The notes: generated from the sequence alone by a model not told the origin. A DNA stretch of 32,283 nt from Lentisphaerota bacterium (GCA_015061845.1 SUVT01000025.1:1-32283), one strand, 5' to 3'; counted from the first letter of the stretch, positions 1-8,270 are shown. Numbers and translations: made by a program.

Positions 1-1
1 A

Positions 2-307
2 GTGAATGCCATGGTTTCTGCCTGTAAGGAAGTTCTGGAAATTTCCGGTGTTGAACCTGAAAATGTTGCATGGATCATCCCGCATCAGGCAAACCACCGT
101 ATTATCTCAGCCGTTGCACAGAGACTGACGATCTCCGATGACCGTGTCTATTCCAACATTGAACGTTATGGAAATACATCCTCTGCATCAATCGGGATTT
201 GTCTGGATGAATTGAACCGTACCGGTAAACTCAAAAAAGGCGACGTTGTTCTGCTGACTGCTTTTGGCGGTGGTTTGACATGGGGCGCCGAGTTGATCCG
301 TTGGTGA
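2..307 (+). CDS. fabH: 3-oxoacyl-[ACP] synthase III, C-terminal part (5' end outside window)
   Basis: This is the last 101 codons of beta-ketoacyl-ACP synthase III, which condenses acetyl-CoA with malonyl-ACP to start type II fatty acid synthesis in the cytoplasm. The fragment carries the IPHQANHRI motif with the catalytic His (fragment residue 28) and the YGNTSSAS motif with the catalytic Asn (residue 58). The 30-residue spacing equals that of E. coli His244/Asn274. The C-terminal FGGGLTWGAELI block is also typical. The active-site Cys lies upstream of the window. The open frame runs in from the window edge, so the first codon read here is not the gene start. The stop codon TGA forms part of an extended -10 promoter element for the next gene. 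Confidence 0.95.
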   Translation: MNAMVSACKEVLEISGVEPENVAWIIPHQANHRIISAVAQRLTISDDRVYSNIERYGNTSSASIGICLDELNRTGKLKKGDVVLLTAFGGGLTWGAELIRW

Positions 308-313
308 TATAAT
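305..313 (+). promoter_or_regulatory. Extended -10 promoter for the CstA-type gene, overlapping the fabH stop codon
   Basis: The bases read TGATATAAT, a perfect TATAAT preceded by the TGn of extended -10 promoters. No good -35 box is seen 17 bp upstream; a TTGACA occurs at about 276-281 but is 26 bp away. Transcription would start near 320 and give a leader of about 104 nt that contains two hairpins. Inferred from sequence only. Confidence 0.45.
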
Positions 314-372
314 CAAAGAATGCCGCGCAGAGCGGCACTGACAGAAGTTCCCCCCTGAGAATTTCCGCACAG

Positions 373-406
373 CGCTGCCCCGCAAGTGGCAGCGTTTTAA
401 TTTTTT
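373..406 (+). terminator. Intrinsic terminator hairpin in the leader of the CstA-type gene
   Basis: CGCTGCC (373-379) pairs with GGCAGCG (388-394) around an 8-nt loop, and the stem is followed by a T-rich run (395-406). It can end fabH transcription. It lies only 5 nt before the Shine-Dalgarno of the next gene (AAGGAG, 412-417), leaving no room for a promoter after it. Transcripts of the downstream gene must therefore pass through it, so it may act as an attenuator. A second small hairpin, GCCGC/GCGGC, lies at about 323-337. Confidence 0.7.
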
Positions 407-423
407 AAACAAAGGAGCCGCAA

Positions 424-1881
424 ATGTGGTACTTTCTCGGAGGGATCGCCCTGTTGATCCTTGGTTATCTTACTTATGGTAAATTTCTGGAACGGATCCT
501 CGGACCGGATGACCGTGAAACCCCTGCAATCAAAAATGCAGATGGTGTGGATTATGTTCAGCTTCCCCACTGGAAGAATATGCTGATCCAGCTTTTGAAC
601 ATTGCGGGGATCGGACCTGTGATCGGTGTTATCCTTGGAATCAAGTTCGGGGAAATCGTTTTTCTGCTGATTCCGATCGGAAATATTCTTGCCGGTGCAA
701 CTCATGACTTCCTCGGCGGCATGATGTCGCTCCGCCGCAATGGTGCCAACCTTCCGGCTCTTATCCGTGAAAATCTTGGCAACAAAGTCTATTATGCTTT
801 CTCTATTTTTGTTTCACTGCTGCTTCTGTTGGTTGTTGCCGTGTTCATCAACATTCCGGCGAACCTGATCGACGGTCTTGACGGCGTTGCCAGTACCAAA
901 CATTTCTGGATCGCTGTTGTTGCAATTTTCATTTATTACATTGTTGCAACGCTGTTCCCTGTCGATAAGATCATCGGTCGAATCTATCCTCTGTTCGGGT
1001 TGATGCTTCTTATCGGATCTTTTGCGATTTTCGGAGCAATTGTCTGGGCTGGTTTCAAAGATCCGTCAATTCTGACAGAAACAGCCACGTTCAAGAGCAA
1101 GATGTGGACTGCAGAAAACAATCATCCGATTCTGCCTCTGCTGTTTGTTACGATTGCCTGCGGAATTATTTCCGGTTTCCATGCAACACAGTCTCCGATC
1201 ATTGCCCGTTCCATGAGACACGAACGGGAAGCCCGCAGTTCTTTCTATGGAATGATGATTCTGGAAGGTATCATTGCAATGATCTGGGCTGCTGCCGGAC
1301 TTGCGATTTATAATCTTTTCCCGGAACAGATGGGAGTTGTTCCTGCAAAAGTTCTTGGATTTATCACAACCTACTTCCTCGGAAAATGGGGTGGAGCAAT
1401 TACAGTGATTGCAGTTGTGATCCTTGCCATTACATCCGGCGATACTGCAATGCGGAGTTTGCGTCTGAGTTTTGCTGAAATCTTCAAAATCTCCCAGAAG
1501 AAGATCGTTCCCCGTATTCTTCTTGTTATTCCTTTGATTGTTGTCATTACCGGACTTCTGATCTGGTCCAACGCCAATGCCAAGTCCTTTAACAATCTCT
1601 GGAACTACTTTGCATGGAGCAATCAGGTTCTCGCAGCCTGTACACTGTTTGCTGCAACTGTCTGGCTCAGAAACAATAAGAAAACCTGGTGGATTGCAGC
1701 ATTTCCGGCAGTGTTCATGACCTTTATTGTGGTAACGTATATCTTCTGGATATCTCCTGAACACGGCGGGCCTGTCGGATTCGGATTGGATTTGAAGACT
1801 GCATATTATTTCGGTGGTGCGATTGCACTTCTGTGTCTGGCGAAAATCTTTGCTGAACCGCCGAAGGATGCCGATCAATAA
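424..1881 (+). CDS. cstA: CstA-family carbon starvation/peptide transporter, short form
   Basis: This is a 485-aa polytopic inner-membrane protein of the CstA family, whose members import peptides or pyruvate during carbon limitation. Recognisable blocks are GVDYVQLPHW (residues 41-50), AGIGPVIGVILG (61-72) and GATHDF (91-96). A later segment, HATQSPIIARSMRHE, is followed by EGIIAMIWAAAG. About a dozen hydrophobic segments are visible. It is shorter than E. coli CstA (about 700 aa) and resembles the roughly 480-aa subfamily of anaerobes. The start is well placed behind AAGGAG with 6-nt spacing. The stop overlaps the next start by one base (TAATG), which suggests translational coupling. The substrate cannot be told from sequence. 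Confidence 0.85.
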   Translation: MWYFLGGIALLILGYLTYGKFLERILGPDDRETPAIKNADGVDYVQLPHWKNMLIQLLNIAGIGPVIGVILGIKFGEIVFLLIPIGNILAGATHDFLGGMMSLRRNGANLPALIRENLGNKVYYAFSIFVSLLLLLVVAVFINIPANLIDGLDGVASTKHFWIAVVAIFIYYIVATLFPVDKIIGRIYPLFGLMLLIGSFAIFGAIVWAGFKDPSILTETATFKSKMWTAENNHPILPLLFVTIACGIISGFHATQSPIIARSMRHEREARSSFYGMMILEGIIAMIWAAAGLAIYNLFPEQMGVVPAKVLGFITTYFLGKWGGAITVIAVVILAITSGDTAMRSLRLSFAEIFKISQKKIVPRILLVIPLIVVITGLLIWSNANAKSFNNLWNYFAWSNQVLAACTLFAATVWLRNNKKTWWIAAFPAVFMTFIVVTYIFWISPEHGGPVGFGLDLKTAYYFGGAIALLCLAKIFAEPPKDADQ

Positions 1882-3323
1882 TGAAAGGGCAAACACCCTC
1901 AATTCAATGGAAGAAGCACATCCCTTTGCTGGGAGTGCTTCTTCTGCTTTTTTCAGCGGGCCCTTACATCAACCGTCCGCCCTGGTTTGATGAATCATTG
2001 ACTCTTGACTGGCTGATTTTTCCTCTTCATGAGATCCCGTTCCAGTATGTGATCCCGAATAACCACATTTTTTATACATTATGCTTGAGTTTGTGGGATA
2101 GTTTATTAAATCTTTTCGGTTTTGCCCAGATTCATTTTCTACGGGTATTATCATTGATTTTCGGTTGTTGTGCCGTTTGGATCATTGCCCGCAGGATAAA
2201 CAGGGTAGTGGGAATGTATGCTTCTCTGCCTGTTATGATTCTTTTTGCAGCCAGCGGATCTATGATCCTGTTTTCTACAGCATTGCGCGGTTATATGGCT
2301 GCCTTGTTATTTACATTTGCAGCATTTTTAACTGCAGAAGCATGGATGAAACAACGGAAATTCCGGTCTTTGTTTTTTTACTTTTGCTTCTGCTATTTTG
2401 CGGTTCTGACGATTCCGACAAATCTTTTAAGCATCGGGGCTGGGCTGTTGTTCCTGCTGCCTCTCGGATTGCGTTCTAAAAAAGATTTTTTCCGTCTTGT
2501 ACAGCTTGGTTTGATTGCTTTGGCGGCGATGTTGGCGGCTTATCTTCCCATCCTGCAGAAGTTCCTGAAGGTCTCTCAGATCAGGGAAGGGTGGTTTTCC
2601 TACTCTGACTTTGTCTGGAACTACTACGGAGCTTTGATTTTCAGTTTTCTGCCCCTGCTGATTTTCTGTGTGATCGGTTTGTTCCGGATGCCGTTGAAAA
2701 GGCTTTTGAAGTGGCGGTTTCTCTGTTTTGCGGGAGTGTTTTTAACTCCTCTGATTGCCGGTTGTTTGTTTCAAGCAGCTCCGTTCCCGCGGGTTTTCTT
2801 TCCGCTTGCCGGATTTTTTGCTTTGATTTTCAGTTATCTTCTTTCCGGATTTTTACGGAGACGGAAAGGTGTGGTTCAGAAACTTCCGTTGCTGTTTTCC
2901 ATTGTCTGGATTCTGATTACCCCACACTTGATATCGTCTGCCTCAGAAAAGCTGTTCGGTACACATTACCGGGATGATTTGCTTCATCCATACCCCATGT
3001 CGCAGTCGTTCCGTCCGCACAAAGTGTCCCGGATTCTGGCAGATTCATATGTACAGGGGGGAATGCAGACGGTTTATATTGATTTCGATGCTGACCCGCC
3101 GTCTCTTGTGGTTCAGCTGCGGAATCTTGATTTTCCGCCGGAAGCTCTTTTGCGGGATCACCCCAGATTCGGACCGGTTCAGGAATTGCCGCAGGGGACC
3201 TGGATTATCTGCCGGGATCAACAAGGGTTTGAACGCTTACGGACAAGATTTTCGCTGACAGGCAATTATCATATTCATCCGGATACCGTTGATCAGTATC
3301 AGAAAATTTATGTTCCGGATTGA
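1881..3323 (+). CDS. Multi-pass membrane glycosyltransferase, GT-C/GT39-like
   Basis: This is a 480-aa integral membrane protein with about ten hydrophobic segments and a soluble C-terminal tail (roughly residues 350-480). The first periplasmic loop carries PPWFDES (Asp37-Glu38), the acidic pair typical of GT-C enzymes of the PMT/ArnT type. These enzymes transfer a sugar from a polyprenyl-phosphate donor to protein, lipid or glycan. A following FLRVLSLIFG segment also fits. The gene starts on the last base of the upstream stop and converges with a flippase gene, overlapping its 3' end by 16 bp. That neighbourhood suggests a role in surface glycan assembly. Donor and acceptor are unknown. Confidence 0.7.
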   Translation: MKGQTPSIQWKKHIPLLGVLLLLFSAGPYINRPPWFDESLTLDWLIFPLHEIPFQYVIPNNHIFYTLCLSLWDSLLNLFGFAQIHFLRVLSLIFGCCAVWIIARRINRVVGMYASLPVMILFAASGSMILFSTALRGYMAALLFTFAAFLTAEAWMKQRKFRSLFFYFCFCYFAVLTIPTNLLSIGAGLLFLLPLGLRSKKDFFRLVQLGLIALAAMLAAYLPILQKFLKVSQIREGWFSYSDFVWNYYGALIFSFLPLLIFCVIGLFRMPLKRLLKWRFLCFAGVFLTPLIAGCLFQAAPFPRVFFPLAGFFALIFSYLLSGFLRRRKGVVQKLPLLFSIVWILITPHLISSASEKLFGTHYRDDLLHPYPMSQSFRPHKVSRILADSYVQGGMQTVYIDFDADPPSLVVQLRNLDFPPEALLRDHPRFGPVQELPQGTWIICRDQQGFERLRTRFSLTGNYHIHPDTVDQYQKIYVPD

Positions 3324-4651
3324 TTGAGCCGGAATGAAGGAAGTGTCAAAAGCGATTTCAGCATGACTTTCAGAATCTCTCTTCCGGATTTGAGGCAGAG
3401 CAGGGAAAGAATCAAGCCAAGCGGCATTGTAATAATACTGCTCCACGCTGCCCCGACAGCACCCATGCGTGGAATCAGAATGTAGTTCCCGATGACATTG
3501 AGAAATGCGCCCAAGCCATTGGAAAATGCCAGCAGAAACAATTTGTTTTCCAATGTACAATGCCAGTAAAACGCATTCAGTAAGCCGGTACATGGCAATC
3601 CGAAAACGCAGACGGAAAAGATAACCGCAGCTGCAGAAAATTCACTTCCATAAAGGAACCTGAAAAGGTATGGTGCGATGAACACAAACAGAGGCAGGAA
3701 CGGCACCATGATCCAGAACAGCATGAAGTAAAATCTGTGAAGCTGTTTTTTGTATTCAGAATCAGAGATCTTTTTTGATGAGGATACAGCGGTACTGAAT
3801 ATTCCTGCCAATAAGCCATAGAAAAGAGTCAGATTGAGCGTGAATCGTGATGCCAGCGTGTAGTATCCGACGGAATCAAAGCCGTCAAAATATTTTAACA
3901 TCAAAATATCTGTTCTGCTGTAAATCGTGCCGAAAATACTGGCGAGAGACAAAGGAACTGCCGGAAGAAACAGTGCAAAAACTTCCTTGAAACGGAATGT
4001 CAATGAAAAAATAGAATTTTTCATTTTTTTGTAAAAACAGAACAGTGAAAAATGATAACTTACCATCAGCGCGAGTTCTGCAATGGCATAAGCTGTCAGA
4101 GACCAATCAAAAATAACTGCACAAACCCGGATGCTGTTATACGTAAAACAGGAAATGATCTGGGCGAACGCTTCATATTCATTCTTGACGGTTGCCGCAA
4201 AATACGGGGGCAATGCTGTGAGAAATACAGAAAAATACCCCATCATAAGGATCAGAATAAGTTTTGTTACCTGAGGTGTTTGTTTGCAAACAATTAAAAC
4301 GATCCCTATTGTTAAAAGCATCAGAATAGTTTGCATGATTTTGAATGCAAAAAAATTCCCCAGAAGCCGATCTTTTTTTTCTGGGAAACAAACGAGATCC
4401 CGCTGGATGATCCCTCCGACACCGAAGTCAAGAAAAACCGTAAACATTCCGATCCATGCCATTGCATAGTTTAAAACACCGAACTGCTCCGGTCCCAACT
4501 TTCGCGTTACAAAAATACCGACAGTGAAAGCCGTGATGATCCATGAAAATCTGGCAACCATCATCCAAACGGTATTCATGCTGTACTGCCGGACCGTTTT
4601 GTTGTTGATCCATTCCCGGATCGTTTTTTTGATTTGTTCTGAAGTTTTCAT
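3308..4651 (-). CDS. Oligosaccharide flippase (Wzx/MATE-like, PST family)
   Basis: This is a 447-aa membrane protein with about 12-14 hydrophobic segments. The N-terminal pattern TRKLGPEQFGVLNYAMAW followed by DFGVGGIIQRDL is characteristic of polysaccharide flippases, which move undecaprenyl-linked repeat units across the inner membrane. It is the only minus-strand gene in this stretch and converges on the GT-C gene with overlapping ends. The start at 4651 has only a weak Shine-Dalgarno (TTGAG) and lies right behind a TATAAT-like string (4656-4661, minus strand). Leaderless transcription is possible but no matching -35 box is seen. Confidence 0.85.
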   Translation of the reverse strand: MKTSEQIKKTIREWINNKTVRQYSMNTVWMMVARFSWIITAFTVGIFVTRKLGPEQFGVLNYAMAWIGMFTVFLDFGVGGIIQRDLVCFPEKKDRLLGNFFAFKIMQTILMLLTIGIVLIVCKQTPQVTKLILILMMGYFSVFLTALPPYFAATVKNEYEAFAQIISCFTYNSIRVCAVIFDWSLTAYAIAELALMVSYHFSLFCFYKKMKNSIFSLTFRFKEVFALFLPAVPLSLASIFGTIYSRTDILMLKYFDGFDSVGYYTLASRFTLNLTLFYGLLAGIFSTAVSSSKKISDSEYKKQLHRFYFMLFWIMVPFLPLFVFIAPYLFRFLYGSEFSAAAVIFSVCVFGLPCTGLLNAFYWHCTLENKLFLLAFSNGLGAFLNVIGNYILIPRMGAVGAAWSSIITMPLGLILSLLCLKSGREILKVMLKSLLTLPSFRLNQSGT

Positions 4652-4768
4652 CTCAATTATATAAAGCTGATTTTCAAGATATCCGATAATTTACGCCCTT
4701 AACCGGAGTTTTGCAAGCGATCTTGAAAAAATCTTTCACTGATTCCATTGTTTTTCTGCGAATTACAC

Positions 4769-4797
4769 TTGAAATTTCAGCAAAATGAAAGTAAGTT
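4769..4797 (+). promoter_or_regulatory. Candidate promoter for prfB
   Basis: TTGAAA (4769-4774) and TAAGTT (4792-4797) are separated by 17 bp and would start a short leader of about 20 nt before the start at 4839. TTGAAA recurs as a -35 box at other promoters in this window. The -10 match is poor, so this is tentative. Confidence 0.3.
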
Positions 4798-4838
4798 ACC
4801 AAGGAAAAATTTTAGAAACAGAAATACAGGAATCTCAT

Positions 4839-5930
4839 ATGACACTGGAAGAAATAAAGACACATTCAGCCGAAACTGAAAAACGCATGGAAACCTTGAA
4901 GGGATTCCTGAAAATAGAAGAACATCAGGCAAAGATCGCTGAACTGGAAGAGATCATGGCGAAACCGGATTTCTGGGATAATAAAGATGAAGCCCAGAAT
5001 ACAGTTCAGAAACTCAGCTCTGAAAAAAGTTCTGTCGAGCCTTTCCTTCAGCTTCAGAAAGAAGTCGAAGATTTTGCAGCACTCGCAGAACTTGCTGCAG
5101 AAGACGAATCATTTCTTGAAGAGGCAGACAGTCTTTGGGCTGCACTCGAAAAATCTCTTGATAAAACAGAACTGGTCAGCTTCCTTTCCGGTAAGTTTGA
5201 CCGTATGAACTGCTTCTTCTTTATCCATGCCGGTGCAGGGGGAACAGAATCCTGCGACTGGGCAAGTATCCTGCTTCGTATGTACCGCAGATGGTTTGAA
5301 CGCAGAGGCTGGAAAGATGAAGTTATTGATATGCAGCCCGGTGATGAAGCTGGTATCAAGAGCGCAACTTTGAAAGTCACCGGAGAATTTGCTTACGGTT
5401 ATCTGAAGAGTGAACGCGGTGTTCACCGTCTCGTCCGTATTTCTCCCTTCGATTCCAATGCAAGACGCCACACCTCCTTTGCATCCGCTGATGCCTTCCC
5501 GGAATTGGAAGAAGATCTTGACGTCGTGATCGATGAGAAGGATTTGAGAATTGATACTTACCGTTCCAGCGGTGCCGGCGGACAGTATGTCAACAGAACA
5601 GACTCCGCAGTCCGTATTACTCACCTTCCCACAGGGATCGTTGTTGCATGTCAGATGGAACGTTCTCAGCATAAGAACCGCGCAATGGCATTCAAAATGC
5701 TGCAAGCCCGTTTGTATGAATTGCAGGAAGAAAAACGGAAACAGGAAGCCGCAAATATCAGCGGCGCAAAATCTGAAATCGCATGGGGAAGCCAGATCCG
5801 TTCTTACGTCCTTCAGCCTTATCAGATGGTCAAAGACACCAGAACCGGTTATGAAACCGGGGACACCGGCAGTGTGCTGGATGGCGATTTGGATGCCTTT
5901 GTCGAAGCCTTTCTCAAGTGGCAGCAGTAA
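4839..5930 (+). CDS. prfB: Peptide chain release factor 2
   Basis: RF2 reads UGA and UAA stop codons and triggers peptide release on the ribosome. With the start at 4839 the protein has 363 residues. It carries the stop-codon-reading tripeptide SPF (202-204) and the catalytic GAGGQ loop (GGQ at 247-249); E. coli RF2 has these at 205-207 and 250-252. The residue after GGQ is Tyr instead of the more common His. The start at 4839 is preferred over an in-frame ATG 18 codons upstream because it has AGGA at 7-nt spacing and matches the family N-terminus. The frame is uninterrupted where most prfB genes carry an in-frame UGA and a +1 frameshift, so this gene lacks that autoregulation. The stop overlaps the next start (TAATG). 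Confidence 0.95.
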   Translation: MTLEEIKTHSAETEKRMETLKGFLKIEEHQAKIAELEEIMAKPDFWDNKDEAQNTVQKLSSEKSSVEPFLQLQKEVEDFAALAELAAEDESFLEEADSLWAALEKSLDKTELVSFLSGKFDRMNCFFFIHAGAGGTESCDWASILLRMYRRWFERRGWKDEVIDMQPGDEAGIKSATLKVTGEFAYGYLKSERGVHRLVRISPFDSNARRHTSFASADAFPELEEDLDVVIDEKDLRIDTYRSSGAGGQYVNRTDSAVRITHLPTGIVVACQMERSQHKNRAMAFKMLQARLYELQEEKRKQEAANISGAKSEIAWGSQIRSYVLQPYQMVKDTRTGYETGDTGSVLDGDLDAFVEAFLKWQQ

Positions 5931-6505
5931 TGCTTATTGCGCTTGATATCGGGAATGTCTGTATTCAGCTGCATTTTGCTGAATCAGAAGCGGCGTTTGG
6001 TTTTGATCCAGAACACCCGATCCCGGAAGATGTTGTTGATCTCTGCAGAGACTATGCCGTCGGGGCTGTTTCAACAGAACAGTTTCTTTCAGAGATGTCT
6101 TTATTGACCAACCGCACAGAGAAAGAGGTCCTGGAAGCCTGGAATATGGAGATCGGGGCTGCCATTCCCGGTATGACTGAAGCTGTCCGTGATTTTGCAG
6201 CAAGAGGCGTAGAATTTGTTTTTCTTTCGGATACCAACGACCTTCACATGACCAAAATTAGAAGGTCTCTTCCTTTTGCAAATCTAGTGAAGGGGGCAAT
6301 TCTCAGTCAGGAAGTTGGTGTTTGCAAACCGGATCCGGAAATTTACTCAGCGTTTGAAGAAAAATATGGTGTTCCTGATCTTTATTTTGATGATCTGGAA
6401 AAAAATATTGCCGGAGCAAAAAAAAGGAATTGGAATGCCGTTCAGTTTACCGGGGTATCCCAATTCCGTGAGGTCGTTGAGCAAGCTCTTGCTCAAGACC
6501 ATTAA
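5930..6505 (+). CDS. HAD-superfamily hydrolase, YihX-like phosphatase
   Basis: This is a 191-aa HAD protein resembling the YihX/HAD-IA variant-3 group, sugar-phosphate phosphatases in known cases. Motif I is LDIGNV with Asp6 as nucleophile; the usual second Asp is replaced by Gly, as in YihX. Motif II is FLSDTND, the Lys motif is CKPDPEIY, and motif IV is YFDDLEKN. The start at 5930 overlaps the prfB stop by one base. An ATG four codons upstream inside prfB is less likely because the family begins just before motif I. The TAA stop shares a palindromic TTAA (6502-6505) with the stop of the convergent gene. The substrate is unknown. Confidence 0.8.
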   Translation: MLIALDIGNVCIQLHFAESEAAFGFDPEHPIPEDVVDLCRDYAVGAVSTEQFLSEMSLLTNRTEKEVLEAWNMEIGAAIPGMTEAVRDFAARGVEFVFLSDTNDLHMTKIRRSLPFANLVKGAILSQEVGVCKPDPEIYSAFEEKYGVPDLYFDDLEKNIAGAKKRNWNAVQFTGVSQFREVVEQALAQDH

Positions 6506-7113
6506 GTCCAGCGGGTCAGTTTATAGTCCAATCTCTCTTTCAACTGAATATATTGTGCGTTTGGAAGAGAAAGAATTTCCTTGATATCCTCATCTGGCAC
6601 ACCGGCTCTGGATAATTTCAGCAGACGGAACTCTTCTGTATCCAGTGATAGAAGCCGGGAATCAGTAAGTTGGCGGTTTTTATATCCGAAAAGTTTTGCC
6701 AACTGTTTTCCGATCCGTTTATGGATCGCCTGTCTGGTTACTCCTTCTTTCCGGGCTATTTCAGCAAAACTTTTTGCCCCCATCAATTTAGCGGACAGAA
6801 TCTTTCCCAGTTTTCTGTCTTTTCCGATTCGCAGTAAAAATGCAGACAACGCAATAACTTCATCCCGTGTATAAGTCCGGTTGTCGGAGATATCGACAGG
6901 TAAAATATTTTCAGGAGCGGCGTTGCAGCTATCAATATACTCTGATGTATGATACCACCGGGAATCCTGAATTTTCGTCTTTTTTGCATCTTCGACACAA
7001 AATTTACATGCCTCCTGATAAATGCAAGTTTTGCATTCGATCTGCGCAATATCCTGACCGAAACATTCAGGTGCCGTTTCTTCTTCAATCATTCTCACCA
7101 TAAATCCCCCCAT
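6502..7113 (-). CDS. Predicted DNA-binding protein with N-terminal Cys cluster and HTH
   Basis: This protein of up to 203 aa is not a family I can name. Near the N-terminus are five Cys (17, 27, 30, 36, 39) in a CxxC-x5-CxxC arrangement that could bind zinc or an Fe-S cluster. Residues about 114-140 (SFAEIARKEGVTRQAIHKR) form a helix-turn-helix like sigma-factor region 4. The start is uncertain: ATG at 7113, 7101 or 7092 are all in frame, and the 7101 codon has a GGGGGGA string directly upstream. The gene overlaps the 3' end of the winged-helix gene, so the pair is probably one transcription unit. A regulator or a remnant of an integrated element are both possible. Confidence 0.55.
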   Translation of the reverse strand: MGGFMVRMIEEETAPECFGQDIAQIECKTCIYQEACKFCVEDAKKTKIQDSRWYHTSEYIDSCNAAPENILPVDISDNRTYTRDEVIALSAFLLRIGKDRKLGKILSAKLMGAKSFAEIARKEGVTRQAIHKRIGKQLAKLFGYKNRQLTDSRLLSLDTEEFRLLKLSRAGVPDEDIKEILSLPNAQYIQLKERLDYKLTRWT

Positions 7114-7321
7114 CTTTTTTGTTCACTTGAAATCTTGTATTGATCATTGCAGAGATTGCTTCTTCAACTTGCGGACGCCAAAAGAACATTTTAGATCTTT
7201 CTCCTCCAACAGGATTTTTTACAGGAACAAAAATGCCTTTCTGAATCATTTTAGAAACAACATTTTTACTCCAGGGTAAAGTTTTCTGCAATTCTGCTCG
7301 TGACAAAAACATGTCTTTCAT
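7085..7321 (-). CDS. Small winged-helix/excisionase-like DNA-binding protein
   Basis: This is a 78-aa protein. It begins with LSRAELQK and WSKNVVSKMIQKG, a helix-turn-helix pattern, followed by a basic wing (VKNPVGGERSKMFFWRP) as in MerR/excisionase-like small proteins. Its function is unknown. The Shine-Dalgarno AAAGGA has about 7-nt spacing. It overlaps the next gene, which also encodes an HTH protein, so the two probably act together. A good promoter and a 5' leader of about 80 nt lie upstream in AT-rich DNA. No integrase or attachment repeat is visible nearby. Confidence 0.6.
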   Translation of the reverse strand: MKDMFLSRAELQKTLPWSKNVVSKMIQKGIFVPVKNPVGGERSKMFFWRPQVEEAISAMINTRFQVNKKDGGIYGEND

Positions 7322-7406
7322 TTTATTTCCTTTCAGATTGTTGCAAAACAGATTGTTCTGTTTTTATCCAAAGAAAACTTGTCAACCGTTTTTATATAAC
7401 TTTTAT

Positions 7407-7434
7407 ATTATAATGTTGTATTTTGTAATATCAA
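7407..7434 (-). promoter_or_regulatory. Promoter for the two-gene HTH operon
   Basis: On the minus strand, TTGATA (7434-7429) and a perfect TATAAT (7412-7407) are separated by 16 bp, with a start predicted near 7400. The surrounding 7322-7515 is very AT-rich and contains no gene that I can support. Confidence 0.6.
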
Positions 7435-7515
7435 GTTTTAAAATATAAAAAAAATAATAAAAACGTAAGGAAAGTGTAAAAATGTCGTGTTATGTACAGA
7501 AAAGGGAAATAATGA

Positions 7516-7545
7516 TAAAAAAAACTCCCGACGTTAACGGGAGTT
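7516..7545 (-). terminator. Intrinsic terminator overlapping the end of ispD
   Basis: On the minus strand, AACTCCCG (7545-7538) pairs with CGGGAGTT (7530-7523), and a run of Ts follows. The ispD stop codon lies in the 7-nt loop, so the last sense codons form the 5' arm of the terminator. Confidence 0.85.
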
Positions 7546-8220
7546 CAAAAGTGCTTCAGCAAGAGCAAGATCGGAAAGACGTGTGATTTTAAGGTTGATT
7601 TCATCCGGCTGAACCGGATAGGTGCGAATACCGCAAAAACATTCAACAGCAGCTGTGTCATCTGTAAAAGAAAGTCCCTGGGCGACAGTCTCCCGCAGAG
7701 CGTGAAGCAGCAATTCTGTGCGGAACGTCTGGGGCGTTTCAATCTCCCACATATATTCTCTGTCAATATTCCCGGCAGACAGCAAACCTTCACTGTCAGC
7801 TAATTTTAATGTGCTTGTAACACGTCTGGCAGCCGCAGCTGCGGAATGCTGTTCAGCGGCTTCGTAAACAGCCTTGATCGTTTCCCGGCATATCAGAGGA
7901 CGGGCAGCATCATGAACAGCTGTCAGGGTGCAATCCCGGGGCAGGACTTCTATTGCATTGAGAACGGATCTGGTACGGTCAGAACCGCCTTCCACTACTG
8001 TAATCTGATGATGAGGAAGATATTGCTCCATCAATGAGAGCAATCCGGATTTGTGATCCTTATGAACAGGAATAACAATATAGCGATCCTCGCAGAACAT
8101 TCTGAATTGTTCCACGGCGTGAATGAATACCGGTTTTCCGTTCAGGTTCTGGAACAATTTATTTCCATTACCATAACGTGTGGAAGAGCCTCCGGCAGGA
8201 ATGATTGCGGAATATTTCAT
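7534..8220 (-). CDS. ispD: 2-C-methyl-D-erythritol 4-phosphate cytidylyltransferase
   Basis: This 228-aa enzyme makes CDP-methylerythritol from MEP and CTP, the third step of the non-mevalonate isoprenoid pathway in the cytoplasm. The CTP-binding signature PAGGSSTRYG is at residues 8-17 with Arg15 and Lys21. GGSDRTRSV (78-86) and VHDAARP (102-108) follow, then the TSTLK, ETPQTF, DDTAAVE and NLKIT blocks. Its length is normal for the family. The Shine-Dalgarno is a short AGG at 8-nt spacing. It stands alone between the LysM gene's terminator and its own, so ispF is not adjacent. Confidence 0.93.
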   Translation of the reverse strand: MKYSAIIPAGGSSTRYGNGNKLFQNLNGKPVFIHAVEQFRMFCEDRYIVIPVHKDHKSGLLSLMEQYLPHHQITVVEGGSDRTRSVLNAIEVLPRDCTLTAVHDAARPLICRETIKAVYEAAEQHSAAAAARRVTSTLKLADSEGLLSAGNIDREYMWEIETPQTFRTELLLHALRETVAQGLSFTDDTAAVECFCGIRTYPVQPDEINLKITRLSDLALAEALLNSR

Positions 8221-8232
8221 GATTATAACCTG

Positions 8233-8270
8233 TAAAATAAAATGCCGCGAACTTTTTCAAATTCGCGGCA
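8233..8270 (-). terminator. Intrinsic terminator of the LysM lipoprotein gene
   Basis: A perfect 9-bp stem is formed by TGCCGCGAA (8243-8251) and TTCGCGGCA (8262-8270). On the minus strand it is followed by a TTTTATTTTA run, which fits termination of the LysM gene upstream of ispD. Confidence 0.8.

Noticed and set aside
1066-1902. Long open frame antisense to the CstA-type gene
   Set aside because: Low-complexity, Cys/Asn/His-rich translation of the opposite strand; no start signal or family resemblance.
4656-4661. TATAAT next to the flippase start as a promoter
   Set aside because: The only TTGAAA upstream is 10 bp away, far too close, and the transcript would be leaderless. Not supported enough to list.
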